From Pseudoalteromonas sp. MMG010 (GTDB taxonomy: Bacteria > Pseudomonadota > Gammaproteobacteria > Enterobacterales > Alteromonadaceae): a DNA stretch of 64,000 bases. A model generated the notes under the pieces. The model was not told the origin of the DNA and searched no databases. It was given only the letters and a program-made list of their open reading frames with translations. The position numbers were made by a program, and so were the translations under genes. The stretch covers positions 124,001 through 188,000 of the forward strand of contig NZ_JAGJEG010000007.1 in NCBI RefSeq assembly GCF_018100905.1, read 5' to 3'. This document shows, one piece after another, positions 46,419 to 54,663 of the stretch (position 1 is the first letter of the stretch; each line of letters starts with the position of its first letter).

Positions 46419-48434
46419 TTAAAGCGTTTGCGCCAATGTAAACGCTTCGCCAATAGCGCGTTGTAAATCTAATTTATTAGCCTCTAACGCACCGCCTATA
46501 TAACTAAGTGGTATGTTTTTCGCTTTTAATTGTGTAATAAAATCTGGCCTAACCGGCTGTTGCCCAGCACAAAGTATAATATTATCTACCTCAAGTAAGC
46601 GTTCACGATTACGCACTGAAATATGTAAGCCTTTATCGTCTATCTTTTCATAATTAATTGCCGCTAACATTTTTACACCTTGTTGCTTTAGGTGCTCTCT
46701 ATGGATCCACCCCGTCGTTTTACCAAGGTCTGCACCATGTTTACGTAATTTTCGTTGCAACAAATAGACGCACGTTTCGTTAACTACTTTATCTGGTTTT
46801 TTGGCAACACCACCGGGTAAATTAACCGTTAAATCAACGCCCCACTGCGCAGCAAACTCATCACTGTTAGGAGCTGTTTTAGCCTTATCTATAATATAAC
46901 TTGCCACATCAAAACCAATACCACCCGCACCGATAATAGCCACTTTAGTGCCTAGCTTAACGCCTCCTGACAATACTTTATGATAAGGCACGACGGATGA
47001 ATGTAAGATCCCCTCTATCGTTGGCACTGCCCCTTTTACACCGGTGGCAATGACACAATGCTCGAACATTGTTACATGATCTATGTTTACGTGAGTATTA
47101 CATTTCACCTGAACATTTAGTATTTTTAATTTAGCTTTAAAATAACGCAGCGTTTCTTTAAATTCTTCTTTACCTGGTACATTAGCTGCAAGTAACAATT
47201 GCCCACCTAATTGTGCGCGTTTTTCAAACAAGGTGACTGAATGCCCACGCTCACTGGCATAAATGGCAAATGCCATACCAGCAGCTCCCCCACCAATCAC
47301 AGCAATGTGTTTACGTTTTGATGCAGGCAAAAATGGCATTAACGTTTCGTTGCATGCTCTTGGGTTAACAATGCATGAAGCGGGTAAATTAACAAAAATA
47401 TTATCTAAACATGCCTGATTACACGCAATACACGTATTAATTAACTCACTTTGTTGAGCCATGGCTTTGGCAACAAATTGACTATCAGCAAGAAATGGCC
47501 TGGCCATCGAAATAAAATCGCCATGTCCCTGTTGTAAAAGGATTTCGGCTACCTCGGGGGTGTTTATTCGATTACTGGTGATAACGGGCACACAGACATG
47601 CCTTTTTAAACGCTGACTAAGCGATGAAAACGCAGCTCGGGGTACACCACTGGCGATTGTTGGAATACGAGATTCGTGCCAACCAATACCTGAATTAAAA
47701 ACATCAACACCGGCGTTTTCTAACGCATTTGCCAGTAATATCACCTCATCAAAGGTGCTACCTTCGTTAATTAAATCTAAAAGTGACAATCTAAAAATGA
47801 TCAAAAAATCATTGCCTAGCGCTAAACGAGTTTGTTTAACAATTTCAACGGCAAACCGAATCCGATTTTCGTAGCTACCACCCCATTGATCGTCTCGATG
47901 ATTAGTCGCTTTAACAATAAATTGATTAATTAAGTAACCTTCCGAGCCCATAATTTCAACACCATCGTATCCCGCTTTTTGTGCTAACTTGGCACAATTT
48001 ACAAAATCAGAGATTTGTTGATGAACTTGTTCATCACTCAGCGCGATAGGACAATACGGGCTAATAGGTGCTTGAATGGCACTTGGGGCAACTTGTTTTG
48101 GGTGAAAGGCGTAACGCCCTGCATGTAAAATTTGCATGCATATTTTTGTACCGTGCGATTTCACTTCTTTGGTAATTAATTGATGCTCAACAATACCTTC
48201 GACACTATTTAGTACACTGCGGTTTGGTGCAAGGATCCCTGCTTGGTTTGGTGATATACCGCCGGTAATAATTAAACCAACTTGCCCTTTAGCACGTTCA
48301 CCATAAAATGCAGCTAAACGTTCAAAACCTTCAGGCAACTCTTCTAAATTAGTATGCATTGAGCCCATAACCACACGGTTCTTAAGTGTAAATTTCCCAA
48401 GTGTATAAGGGCTAAGTAACTGGCTATAAGGCAT
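46419..48434 (-). CDS. fadH: 2,4-dienoyl-CoA reductase (FadH)
   Basis: NADPH-dependent reduction of 2,4-dienoyl-CoA, needed to degrade polyunsaturated fatty acids. 671 residues from the ATG at 48434. From this start the sequence reads like E. coli FadH (LGKFTLKNRVVMGSMHTNLEE), so the longer frame to 48503 is dropped. Domains: an Old Yellow Enzyme FMN barrel (1-330), a 4Fe-4S Cys set (NTCIACNQACLDNIF, ASCIVNPRAC) and an FAD/NADPH part (VIGGGAAGMAFAI). It may be unrelated to the pigment pathway despite sitting between its two halves. Confidence 0.9.
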   Translation of the reverse strand: MPYSQLLSPYTLGKFTLKNRVVMGSMHTNLEELPEGFERLAAFYGERAKGQVGLIITGGISPNQAGILAPNRSVLNSVEGIVEHQLITKEVKSHGTKICMQILHAGRYAFHPKQVAPSAIQAPISPYCPIALSDEQVHQQISDFVNCAKLAQKAGYDGVEIMGSEGYLINQFIVKATNHRDDQWGGSYENRIRFAVEIVKQTRLALGNDFLIIFRLSLLDLINEGSTFDEVILLANALENAGVDVFNSGIGWHESRIPTIASGVPRAAFSSLSQRLKRHVCVPVITSNRINTPEVAEILLQQGHGDFISMARPFLADSQFVAKAMAQQSELINTCIACNQACLDNIFVNLPASCIVNPRACNETLMPFLPASKRKHIAVIGGGAAGMAFAIYASERGHSVTLFEKRAQLGGQLLLAANVPGKEEFKETLRYFKAKLKILNVQVKCNTHVNIDHVTMFEHCVIATGVKGAVPTIEGILHSSVVPYHKVLSGGVKLGTKVAIIGAGGIGFDVASYIIDKAKTAPNSDEFAAQWGVDLTVNLPGGVAKKPDKVVNETCVYLLQRKLRKHGADLGKTTGWIHREHLKQQGVKMLAAINYEKIDDKGLHISVRNRERLLEVDNIILCAGQQPVRPDFITQLKAKNIPLSYIGGALEANKLDLQRAIGEAFTLAQTL

Positions 48435-48616
48435 AAAACATTCATCCGTGGTACAAAACTGCGCTAGAGTAACAAGCTTTATAAAGTAGCGCAAAAAATC
48501 CATGAATTTTTTTAGATTTTAGTGAAAATAGTGTATTTAATGCAAAAAACAGGTACTTTAATTCTTTGTTTTAAACCGTACTATTTAATTTTAACAACAA
48601 TCAACAAGGAAGAATG

Positions 48617-49441
48617 ATGAACACTGTAAAATCATTTATATCAGGTATTGGCTTACTTGCTCTTTCAAGCTCTGCGTTTGCACTTACATCAGCGGAACAA
48701 AATACATACAATCAATTGGCTTCGGGTGATTTAATTAAAATCAAAAAAGCATCACAAAGTCTAGTCTCGCAATCTAATTCAAATGCAGAGTTATTAGATG
48801 TTTTGGCTGAATTTGTAGCACAAAACTATTTAACTGCCCCAGCGTATGAATTAGACACAATAGCATGGGCTTGTCGTGCACTAGGAGAAACGGGCAGTGC
48901 ACGTTATCGTGATTTACTTTCTGAAATAACAAGCAGCGATGCACATAAAAAGATACGTAAATATGCAAAAAAAGCATTACGTCAAACACCAACAACGACT
49001 GTAGAACAATATACTGTCGGTTCAATTAATTTAACTGAATTAGCCGCAAGTACTAATACAAATACGAGTAACACTAATAATTTAAGCCCGAGCGATAAAA
49101 TAAAATACGATATAGCCAGCGGCAATTTAGTAGAAATAAAGCAGCTTGCCCAGCGTTATTCAGCTAACGGTATTGCAAGTACCGACAACGCTGATTTATT
49201 AGCCGAGTATTTTTCTAGACACTATACAACAGGGCAAACCCATCAATACGATACACTTGCTTGGATTTGTAAAGCCCTTTCGCGTGATAACACGGGGCGT
49301 TATAAAAACTTAATTGAAAATGCCCATGAAAACAGCCCTATTCGTGCGGTACGTAAGCACTGTCCTGACGAAATAGATGGTGATGGTCCGTATTATCAAG
49401 CCGGCTCTCTTGATTTAGAGACCATGGTAAAAATAGATTAG
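48617..49441 (+). CDS. Exported protein with two helical repeats
   Basis: 274 residues with a signal peptide ending at about SSAFA. The mature protein is an internal duplication. Residues about 28-138 (YNQLASGDLIKIKKASQ ... YELDTIAWACRALGETGSARYRDLL) match about 165-270 (YDIASGNLVEIKQLAQR ... QYDTLAWICKALSRDNTGRYKNLI), each ending in a short YxxGSxxLxxL segment. The repeats look like HEAT/TPR-type helices. I chose the second ATG because AAGGAAG is placed better for it. No function is known. It is divergent from fadH. Confidence 0.82.
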   Translation: MNTVKSFISGIGLLALSSSAFALTSAEQNTYNQLASGDLIKIKKASQSLVSQSNSNAELLDVLAEFVAQNYLTAPAYELDTIAWACRALGETGSARYRDLLSEITSSDAHKKIRKYAKKALRQTPTTTVEQYTVGSINLTELAASTNTNTSNTNNLSPSDKIKYDIASGNLVEIKQLAQRYSANGIASTDNADLLAEYFSRHYTTGQTHQYDTLAWICKALSRDNTGRYKNLIENAHENSPIRAVRKHCPDEIDGDGPYYQAGSLDLETMVKID

Positions 49442-49452
49442 TAAAGAGTAAA

Positions 49453-49480
49453 CAAAAAACGTCGCTTAGCGACGTTTTTT
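49453..49480. terminator. Bidirectional terminator
   Basis: AAAAAACGTCGC-TTA-GCGACGTTTTTT, flanked by A and T runs, between the convergent helical-repeat and DUF2141 genes. Confidence 0.9.
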
Positions 49481-49915
49481 ATTATTAACTTTAATTGTTA
49501 ATGAGGTGGGTTTATTGAGCACAAACAGGCTATCACTTGGCGATGGTTTGCCTTTAAATAAATTCGGGTTATTTGAAAAACCAACCGGCTCTTTAGGAAT
49601 AGAATTAGCCGCTAGATCAAGCGTATTATTATTGTTTAAATCTTGAAAAAAAGTAAAACAATATTGTCCATTAGCTATATCTGTGAAAGTAATGTCTTGT
49701 GTGTCATCAGATACATTAAACTGCCCTATATGCACAATGGGTAATTTATCCCACTCAGTGATCAGTAAATCATTGCAATTTAATAATTTAAAATGCACTA
49801 CACCGCTGATATTTTTAAATTTAGCTAAAGTTAACTTTAACGTTTGCGTTGATGTATTAGCACTGCTTAACATCGGAATAAGCAAACACAGACTAAGAAA
49901 AACGTTTAATTTCAT
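49466..49915 (-). CDS. DUF2141 exported protein
   Basis: 149 residues with a signal peptide (about 1-19). The mature part shows the DUF2141 pattern: a strand-rich Ig-like unit with TFTDIANGQYCFTFFQDLNNNNTLD, then IPKEPVGFSNNP and a C-terminal FVLNKPTSLTIKV. Many members are found near lipid or outer-membrane genes in marine bacteria. Function is unknown. It is divergent from darA across about 85 bases. Confidence 0.85.
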   Translation of the reverse strand: MKLNVFLSLCLLIPMLSSANTSTQTLKLTLAKFKNISGVVHFKLLNCNDLLITEWDKLPIVHIGQFNVSDDTQDITFTDIANGQYCFTFFQDLNNNNTLDLAANSIPKEPVGFSNNPNLFKGKPSPSDSLFVLNKPTSLTIKVNNKKRR

Positions 49916-49959
49916 TAACTAATTTTCCCCTAATGATGGTTAGAATTTTTATATTTGGT

Positions 49960-49965
49960 TATAAT
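49960..49965 (+). promoter_or_regulatory. -10 box upstream of darA
   Basis: A perfect TATAAT about 35 bases before the darA start. The hexamer 17 bases upstream (TGGTTA) is a poor -35, so the promoter may need an activator or be weak. Confidence 0.5.
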
Positions 49966-49999
49966 AGCGGACTTTGAGGAACTTAGAAAAGGTTAAAGG

Positions 50000-50920
50000 A
50001 TGCGTAAGATTCTGGTTATTCATTATTCTCAAACAGGGCAACTGACCGATATTGCCAACTCTATTACAGACCCACTCAACGCTGATGACAATATTAGTGT
50101 AGAATATTTAAACTTAAAACCGACTGAATTATTTCCATTCCCTTGGCCACTTTTAACGTTTTTTCATATATTCCCAGAATGCGTAAAAATGACGCCACAA
50201 GTCATGGCCCCGGTAGAAACTAAGCACCATGACTATGATTTAGTGATTATTACCTATCAAGTCTGGTTTTTATCCCCATCACTGCCTATTTCATCATTTA
50301 TGCAGTCAGAGCAAGCTTATAGATTATTAAACGCTAAACCCGTGATTACTGTCATTGGTTGTCGTGGCATGTGGTTAACAGCACAAGAGAAAATGAAGCA
50401 ACTGTTAACCAATGTAAATGCAAAATTAATCGATAATGTTGTACTTAGTGATGAATGCGGCACAGGGTTTAGCTTTTTAGCCACACCACTTTGGATGTTT
50501 TCTGGTAAGAAAAAATCAGTCTCATGGGTACCTGCAGCGGGGGTTGCAGATCACGAAATAAAAGCCGCCAGTCGTTTTGGGACCGCTATTGCTCGTGCTT
50601 TAAATGCTTTGCCAGTTCATGAAACGTTAAAAAAGCCAACGTTAAAAGGTCTAGGTGCCGTTAAAGTAAATGAAAAATTTATTGCCAGTGAGCGAGTTGG
50701 CCAACATAGCTTCAGAATTTGGAGTAAAATTCTCAGCACGCTTGGACCTATGCACTCAAAACGTCGAAGTTGTGGGCTGTTAATCTATGTGTTATTTTTG
50801 CTGACCTTAATTATTACCGTAGTCCCAATTACTGCGATAATAAAAAAATTAATTACCCCCTTAACAAAAAAAAGAATTGCAGAGCAAAAAGCGTATTTTG
50901 CTGAGCCATCTGGAGAGTAG
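50000..50920 (+). CDS. darA: DarA-family dialkylresorcinol biosynthesis protein
   Basis: 306 residues. The N-terminus is flavodoxin-like: ILVIHYSQTGQLTDIANSI (4-22) with the FMN phosphate loop SQTGQ, and LVIITYQVWFLSPSLPI near 80-96. A hydrophobic C-terminal helix pair (about 256-285) suggests membrane association. DarA-type proteins occur beside DarB and are reported to aromatise the cyclohexanedione made by DarB to a dialkylresorcinol. A 9-base gap to darB marks a common operon. Confidence 0.88.
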   Translation: MRKILVIHYSQTGQLTDIANSITDPLNADDNISVEYLNLKPTELFPFPWPLLTFFHIFPECVKMTPQVMAPVETKHHDYDLVIITYQVWFLSPSLPISSFMQSEQAYRLLNAKPVITVIGCRGMWLTAQEKMKQLLTNVNAKLIDNVVLSDECGTGFSFLATPLWMFSGKKKSVSWVPAAGVADHEIKAASRFGTAIARALNALPVHETLKKPTLKGLGAVKVNEKFIASERVGQHSFRIWSKILSTLGPMHSKRRSCGLLIYVLFLLTLIITVVPITAIIKKLITPLTKKRIAEQKAYFAEPSGE

Positions 50921-50929
50921 TTTTAGATT

Positions 50930-52090
50930 ATGGAAAATGCCGTATATATAAATAATTTACACGCTGTATTACCTAACGAAGCGGTGAATAACAAAGAAAT
51001 GGAAGCGGTCCTCGGTGAAGTAGGTGGACAACGTTCACGTGCAAAGCCAGTAATTTTACGCAGTAATCAAATTAAAAACCGCTATTACGCTATCGATCCA
51101 CAAACAGGTGAATACAATTACACCAATGCATCACTTGCCGCCGAAGCCGTTCGTGGGTTATTTAATAATAATGACGGCTCACTTGATGAGCTAGATTGTT
51201 TAGTTGCCAGTACCTCAATGGCCGATCAAATTATGCCCAACCATGGTGTCATGGTGCATGGGGAACTAAAAAATCCCCCGCTTGAAGTTGTTTCTACATC
51301 GGGTATTTGTTTATGTGGCATGACGGCACTTAAATATGCGTATCTAAATGTAAAAGCTGGCGAAAGTAATAGCAGTGCTGTTGTTGCCAGCGAGCTGGCT
51401 TCAAATGTCATGCATTCGCGTAACTTTGAAGGCGAGAGCGAATACAAAGTAGACATGCTAAATCAAAAGCCCGAATTAGCCTTTGAGAAAGACTTTTTAC
51501 GGTGGATGCTTTCTGATGGTGCCGGTGCCGCTTTATTATCTAATCAAGCAAATAAAACAGGGTTATCGTTAAAAATTGATTGGATTGATGTCCTGTCTTA
51601 TGCCGATCAACTCGAAGCGTGTATGTACGCTGGTGCAGAAAAAATAGATGGCCAGCTAAAAGGCTGGAATCGTTATAATGCAAACGAGCGTGAACAACAA
51701 TCGATTTTATCTGTAAAACAAGATGTAAAATTATTAAACGAAAACATTGTTAAATTCACCGTTGAAGACGCTTTAAGTAAAATAGCTAAAAAACGCAATA
51801 TACACCCTGATGACTACGCTTATTTTCTACCTCATTACTCATCTGGCTATTTTAGAGAGCGTTTATTTAATGGTTTAGTAAATATAAACTTTGAAATTGC
51901 TTACGACAAATGGTTTACCAACCTAACGCAAAAGGGCAATACCGGCTCAGCATCTATCTTTATTATGTTAGAAGAACTATTTAGCTCAGGCGAGCTTAAA
52001 GATGGTCAAAAATTACTGTGCTATGTGCCTGAAAGCGGACGTTTTTCAAGTGCCTTTATGCAATTAACTGTTGTAGCAGCACAAAGCTAA
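50930..52090 (+). CDS. darB: DarB-family ketosynthase/cyclase (KAS III)
   Basis: 386 residues of the KAS III fold. Catalytic residues can be read as C127 (STSGICLCGMTAL), H302 (YFLPHYSSG) and N337 (QKGNTGSAS). DarB/StlD-type enzymes condense two fatty acid derived chains head to head and cyclise them to 1,3-cyclohexanediones, the direct precursors of dialkylresorcinols. It is immediately after darA and is followed after 8 bases by a small unknown gene and the BtrH-like gene. Confidence 0.92.
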   Translation: MENAVYINNLHAVLPNEAVNNKEMEAVLGEVGGQRSRAKPVILRSNQIKNRYYAIDPQTGEYNYTNASLAAEAVRGLFNNNDGSLDELDCLVASTSMADQIMPNHGVMVHGELKNPPLEVVSTSGICLCGMTALKYAYLNVKAGESNSSAVVASELASNVMHSRNFEGESEYKVDMLNQKPELAFEKDFLRWMLSDGAGAALLSNQANKTGLSLKIDWIDVLSYADQLEACMYAGAEKIDGQLKGWNRYNANEREQQSILSVKQDVKLLNENIVKFTVEDALSKIAKKRNIHPDDYAYFLPHYSSGYFRERLFNGLVNINFEIAYDKWFTNLTQKGNTGSASIFIMLEELFSSGELKDGQKLLCYVPESGRFSSAFMQLTVVAAQS

Positions 52091-52098
52091 GGTTTTTT

Positions 52099-52500
52099 AT
52101 GAAAAAACAGCATGTGCCACAAGACAACAGTAAAAGTTATCAAGGCCAAAATAAGTTACTTTATGCCGTTGATGATAATGGCCATTACGAAGGGGTTAAA
52201 TCATCAGGGTGGGAAGTTGAAAGCTTTGCCACCCAGCTTGCTGTTGACGATTTAAACGAACAAACTGAATACGCGCTGCAACAAGCTCATGCAGGTGAGG
52301 TGTCGCCTTTGGCTTATCACATGTTAGCTCGTCGATTTGATATAGCCAGCTTATCCGCGGCCACGGGCTTTTTTCAATGGCAAATAAAACGCCACCTTCG
52401 TATTGCAATATTCAATAAGCTAAACGATAAGCAGCTACACCGTTACTGCGATACATTAAAAATTAGCCGTGAAACTTTACTTTCATTGCCTTCACAATAG
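52099..52500 (+). CDS. Unknown 133-residue protein of the dar operon
   Basis: Soluble, no signal peptide or membrane segment. The N-terminal 50 residues are polar (NKLLYAVDDNGHYEGVKSSGWEVESFATQLAVDDL). The C-terminal part is helical and has a helix-turn-helix flavour (HMLARRFDIASLSAATGFFQWQIKRHLR ... YCDTLKISRETLLSL). I do not recognise it. It is locked between darB and the btrH-like gene with gaps of 8 bases on both sides, so it is most likely part of the same process. Confidence 0.8.
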   Translation: MKKQHVPQDNSKSYQGQNKLLYAVDDNGHYEGVKSSGWEVESFATQLAVDDLNEQTEYALQQAHAGEVSPLAYHMLARRFDIASLSAATGFFQWQIKRHLRIAIFNKLNDKQLHRYCDTLKISRETLLSLPSQ

Positions 52501-52508
52501 ATAACACT

Positions 52509-53510
52509 ATGTCGATAATTCTTTCAATAAATCACCAACAGTCATCGCACTGTGAAACAGGTGTGGTCGCTACCTTATTGCAAAGCAAAGGCATTGCAAT
52601 GACTGAGCCTATGGCTTTTGGTCTCGCATCGGCGCTTACATTTGCCTATTTACCCTTTGTAAAAATATCGGGCATGCCCCTTATCGCGTATCGTATGCCG
52701 CCTAAAACGATCATTAAAAAGGTGTGTAAAAAGCTTAACATTAATTTAGAAACACGTAAGTTTTCAAACCCTGATGCGGGCATGCAAGCGCTTGATGATG
52801 AATTAAGTAAAGGCAATTTAGTTGGATTACAAAGCTCGGTATACTGGCTTCCTTACTTTCCTGAAGATATGCGCTTTCATTTTAATGCCCATAACTTAGT
52901 CGTTTATGGCAAAAATGATAACGACGAATACTTAATAAGCGACCCTGTATTTGAACACCCTGTAACATGTCGAGCGCAAGATTTAAAAAATGCACGATTT
53001 GCCAAAGGCGCTTTAGCTGCCAAAGGGTTAATGTATGTTATTCGTGATGTGCCAGAAAACGTAAACATAGCCCCTATCATTAAACCTGCTATTAAAAAAA
53101 CAGCTAAAATGATGAATGGTTTAATTTTGCCCTACTTTGGTTTAAAAGGCATTAAACACATGGCAAATAAAATTCGTGCACTTGAGGGTAAACCAGCCAA
53201 ATATACACGTTTATATTTAGCACATATTGTACGAATGCAAGAAGAGATAGGCACCGGTGGCGCGGGGTTTAGATTTATGTACGCCAGCTTTTTAGAGCAA
53301 GCAAGCAAACAAACTAATACCCCATTACTACTAGAGTGCGCACAGCACACCACGGTGGTTGGTGATCTTTGGCGAGAGTTTGCTATGCAAGCAGTAAAAT
53401 ATTGTAAAAAACGCAGTGATGTGAGTTTAAATGATATTGCTTTAACGCTTGAACACGTTGCAGAGCAAGAAGCAAAGCTGAGCCAATTACTTATTAAGGC
53501 GACAAAATAA
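52509..53510 (+). CDS. BtrH-like acyltransferase, candidate ester-forming enzyme
   Basis: 333 residues. The N-terminal half is papain/C39-like as in BtrH: NHQQSSHCETGVVATLLQSKG with C15, FHFNAHNLVVYG with H128, and YLISDPVF with D145, forming a probable Cys-His-Asp triad. BtrH of butirosin synthesis moves an acyl group from an ACP to an amine. The C-terminal half (about 190-333) is helical. In the dar operon an obvious role is transfer of the aryl polyene from its ACP to a resorcinol hydroxyl. That role is inferred. Confidence 0.8.
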   Translation: MSIILSINHQQSSHCETGVVATLLQSKGIAMTEPMAFGLASALTFAYLPFVKISGMPLIAYRMPPKTIIKKVCKKLNINLETRKFSNPDAGMQALDDELSKGNLVGLQSSVYWLPYFPEDMRFHFNAHNLVVYGKNDNDEYLISDPVFEHPVTCRAQDLKNARFAKGALAAKGLMYVIRDVPENVNIAPIIKPAIKKTAKMMNGLILPYFGLKGIKHMANKIRALEGKPAKYTRLYLAHIVRMQEEIGTGGAGFRFMYASFLEQASKQTNTPLLLECAQHTTVVGDLWREFAMQAVKYCKKRSDVSLNDIALTLEHVAEQEAKLSQLLIKATK

Positions 53511-53527
53511 GCCAATATGATAAAAAT

Positions 53528-53556
53528 AAAAAAGTCACTTAAAGTGACTTTTTTAT
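53528..53556. terminator. Bidirectional terminator after the dar operon
   Basis: AAAAAAGTCACTT-AAAGTGACTTTTTT between the convergent btrH-like and dapA-like genes. Confidence 0.88.
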
Positions 53557-53580
53557 TAGCAATATAAATGATTACAAAAG

Positions 53581-54495
53581 TTAACCAATTACGACATCTT
53601 CGGTGTTTAATAGTTGAGCACGACGACCCACAAAATCATTTTCGTTAAGTGCATTAATAAGCGCTACACCTTGAGTTTGTTGCTCTACAGATAAGGGGAC
53701 ATACGGCAAACGAAACACCGGTTTAACGGCGCCTGTCATCATCAGTGCGGTATTAATTGCGATAGGATTTGGTTCGCAAAACATCCACCCCATCAGTGCT
53801 TGCAGTGAATCATTAAGCGACTCATTTTTAACGTTTATTAATTCACGAAACAAACCAGGTACAAGATTAGAAGTAACCGATATTACGCCGTGGGCTTTAT
53901 GTATGTGGCGTGCATCATGTGCTTCATCGTCATTACCTGACCAACACGCAATACCCTGTTGCTCGTACTGTGCGATACGCTCATTACCACCACATTCTTT
54001 TACACCAATAAAGTGTGCATGCTGAGCCAGCGGAGCAATTATATCGGGGGTTAAATCTTGCCCAGTACGCCCCGCAACGTTGTAAATAAACGCAGGGCCA
54101 ATATCAAGTAAACGAGCAAAGTGTTCTTTAACACCTGCTAAAGATGTACGTCCATAATATGGGTTTATTTGTAGTGCCGCATCCATTCCGCTGGCAAAAC
54201 CATATTGGGTTGCTTTAATAGCTTCACGAGTGTTGTTACTTCCCGTGTTACCAATTATCACAAGTTTGTCGCTAAACTTATTTACACTATGCGCAATAAG
54301 CATTAAATGCTCTTCCCAATTCATTAATTGGCCTTCGCCTGTAGTTCCACCAACGACGATACCATCTACATTGGCTGCGATTTGTTCTTCGACTAACTGA
54401 TCGTAAGTAACAAGATCGATTTCTCCCGAAGTTAAAAATGGAGTTTTAATCGCTGTAATTAGGCTTGCTTGTTTAATTTGTTCTAGGGTGCGCAT
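53581..54495 (-). CDS. Dihydrodipicolinate synthase (DapA family)
   Basis: 304 residues, class I aldolase (NAL superfamily). The Schiff-base lysine is K166 (FIGVKECGG). The TT pair (51-52 in GGTTGEGQ), NPYYGR (111-116) and YNVAGRTG with Y138 agree with true DHDPS. The reaction would be condensation of pyruvate with aspartate semialdehyde in lysine synthesis. A second, paralogous dapA may exist outside this window, and another aldolase substrate cannot be excluded. Single gene. Confidence 0.85.
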   Translation of the reverse strand: MRTLEQIKQASLITAIKTPFLTSGEIDLVTYDQLVEEQIAANVDGIVVGGTTGEGQLMNWEEHLMLIAHSVNKFSDKLVIIGNTGSNNTREAIKATQYGFASGMDAALQINPYYGRTSLAGVKEHFARLLDIGPAFIYNVAGRTGQDLTPDIIAPLAQHAHFIGVKECGGNERIAQYEQQGIACWSGNDDEAHDARHIHKAHGVISVTSNLVPGLFRELINVKNESLNDSLQALMGWMFCEPNPIAINTALMMTGAVKPVFRLPYVPLSVEQQTQGVALINALNENDFVGRRAQLLNTEDVVIG

Positions 54496-54663
54496 AAAAA
54501 ATTATTCTTAAAAAAACTTGCCGTAGTTGTATCATAAATACGTTCATTTGGGGAGGGCTGGCAGTGTTATTTGTAAAATAACTTGTGTTATTAAATAGAA
54601 TCAGACACAATAAACACTGTATATAAAAACAGTATTTTGTTTTACCTATTTTGAGTGTTACTT

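Noticed and set aside
24785-49441. Pigment region as a mobile island
   Set aside because: No integrase, transposase, tRNA or flanking direct repeat was seen, and base composition by eye equals that of the neighbours.
53132-53515. Minus-strand frame of 127 codons opposite the btrH-like gene
   Set aside because: Shadow of a supported gene; Ser/Cys-rich and without known domain.
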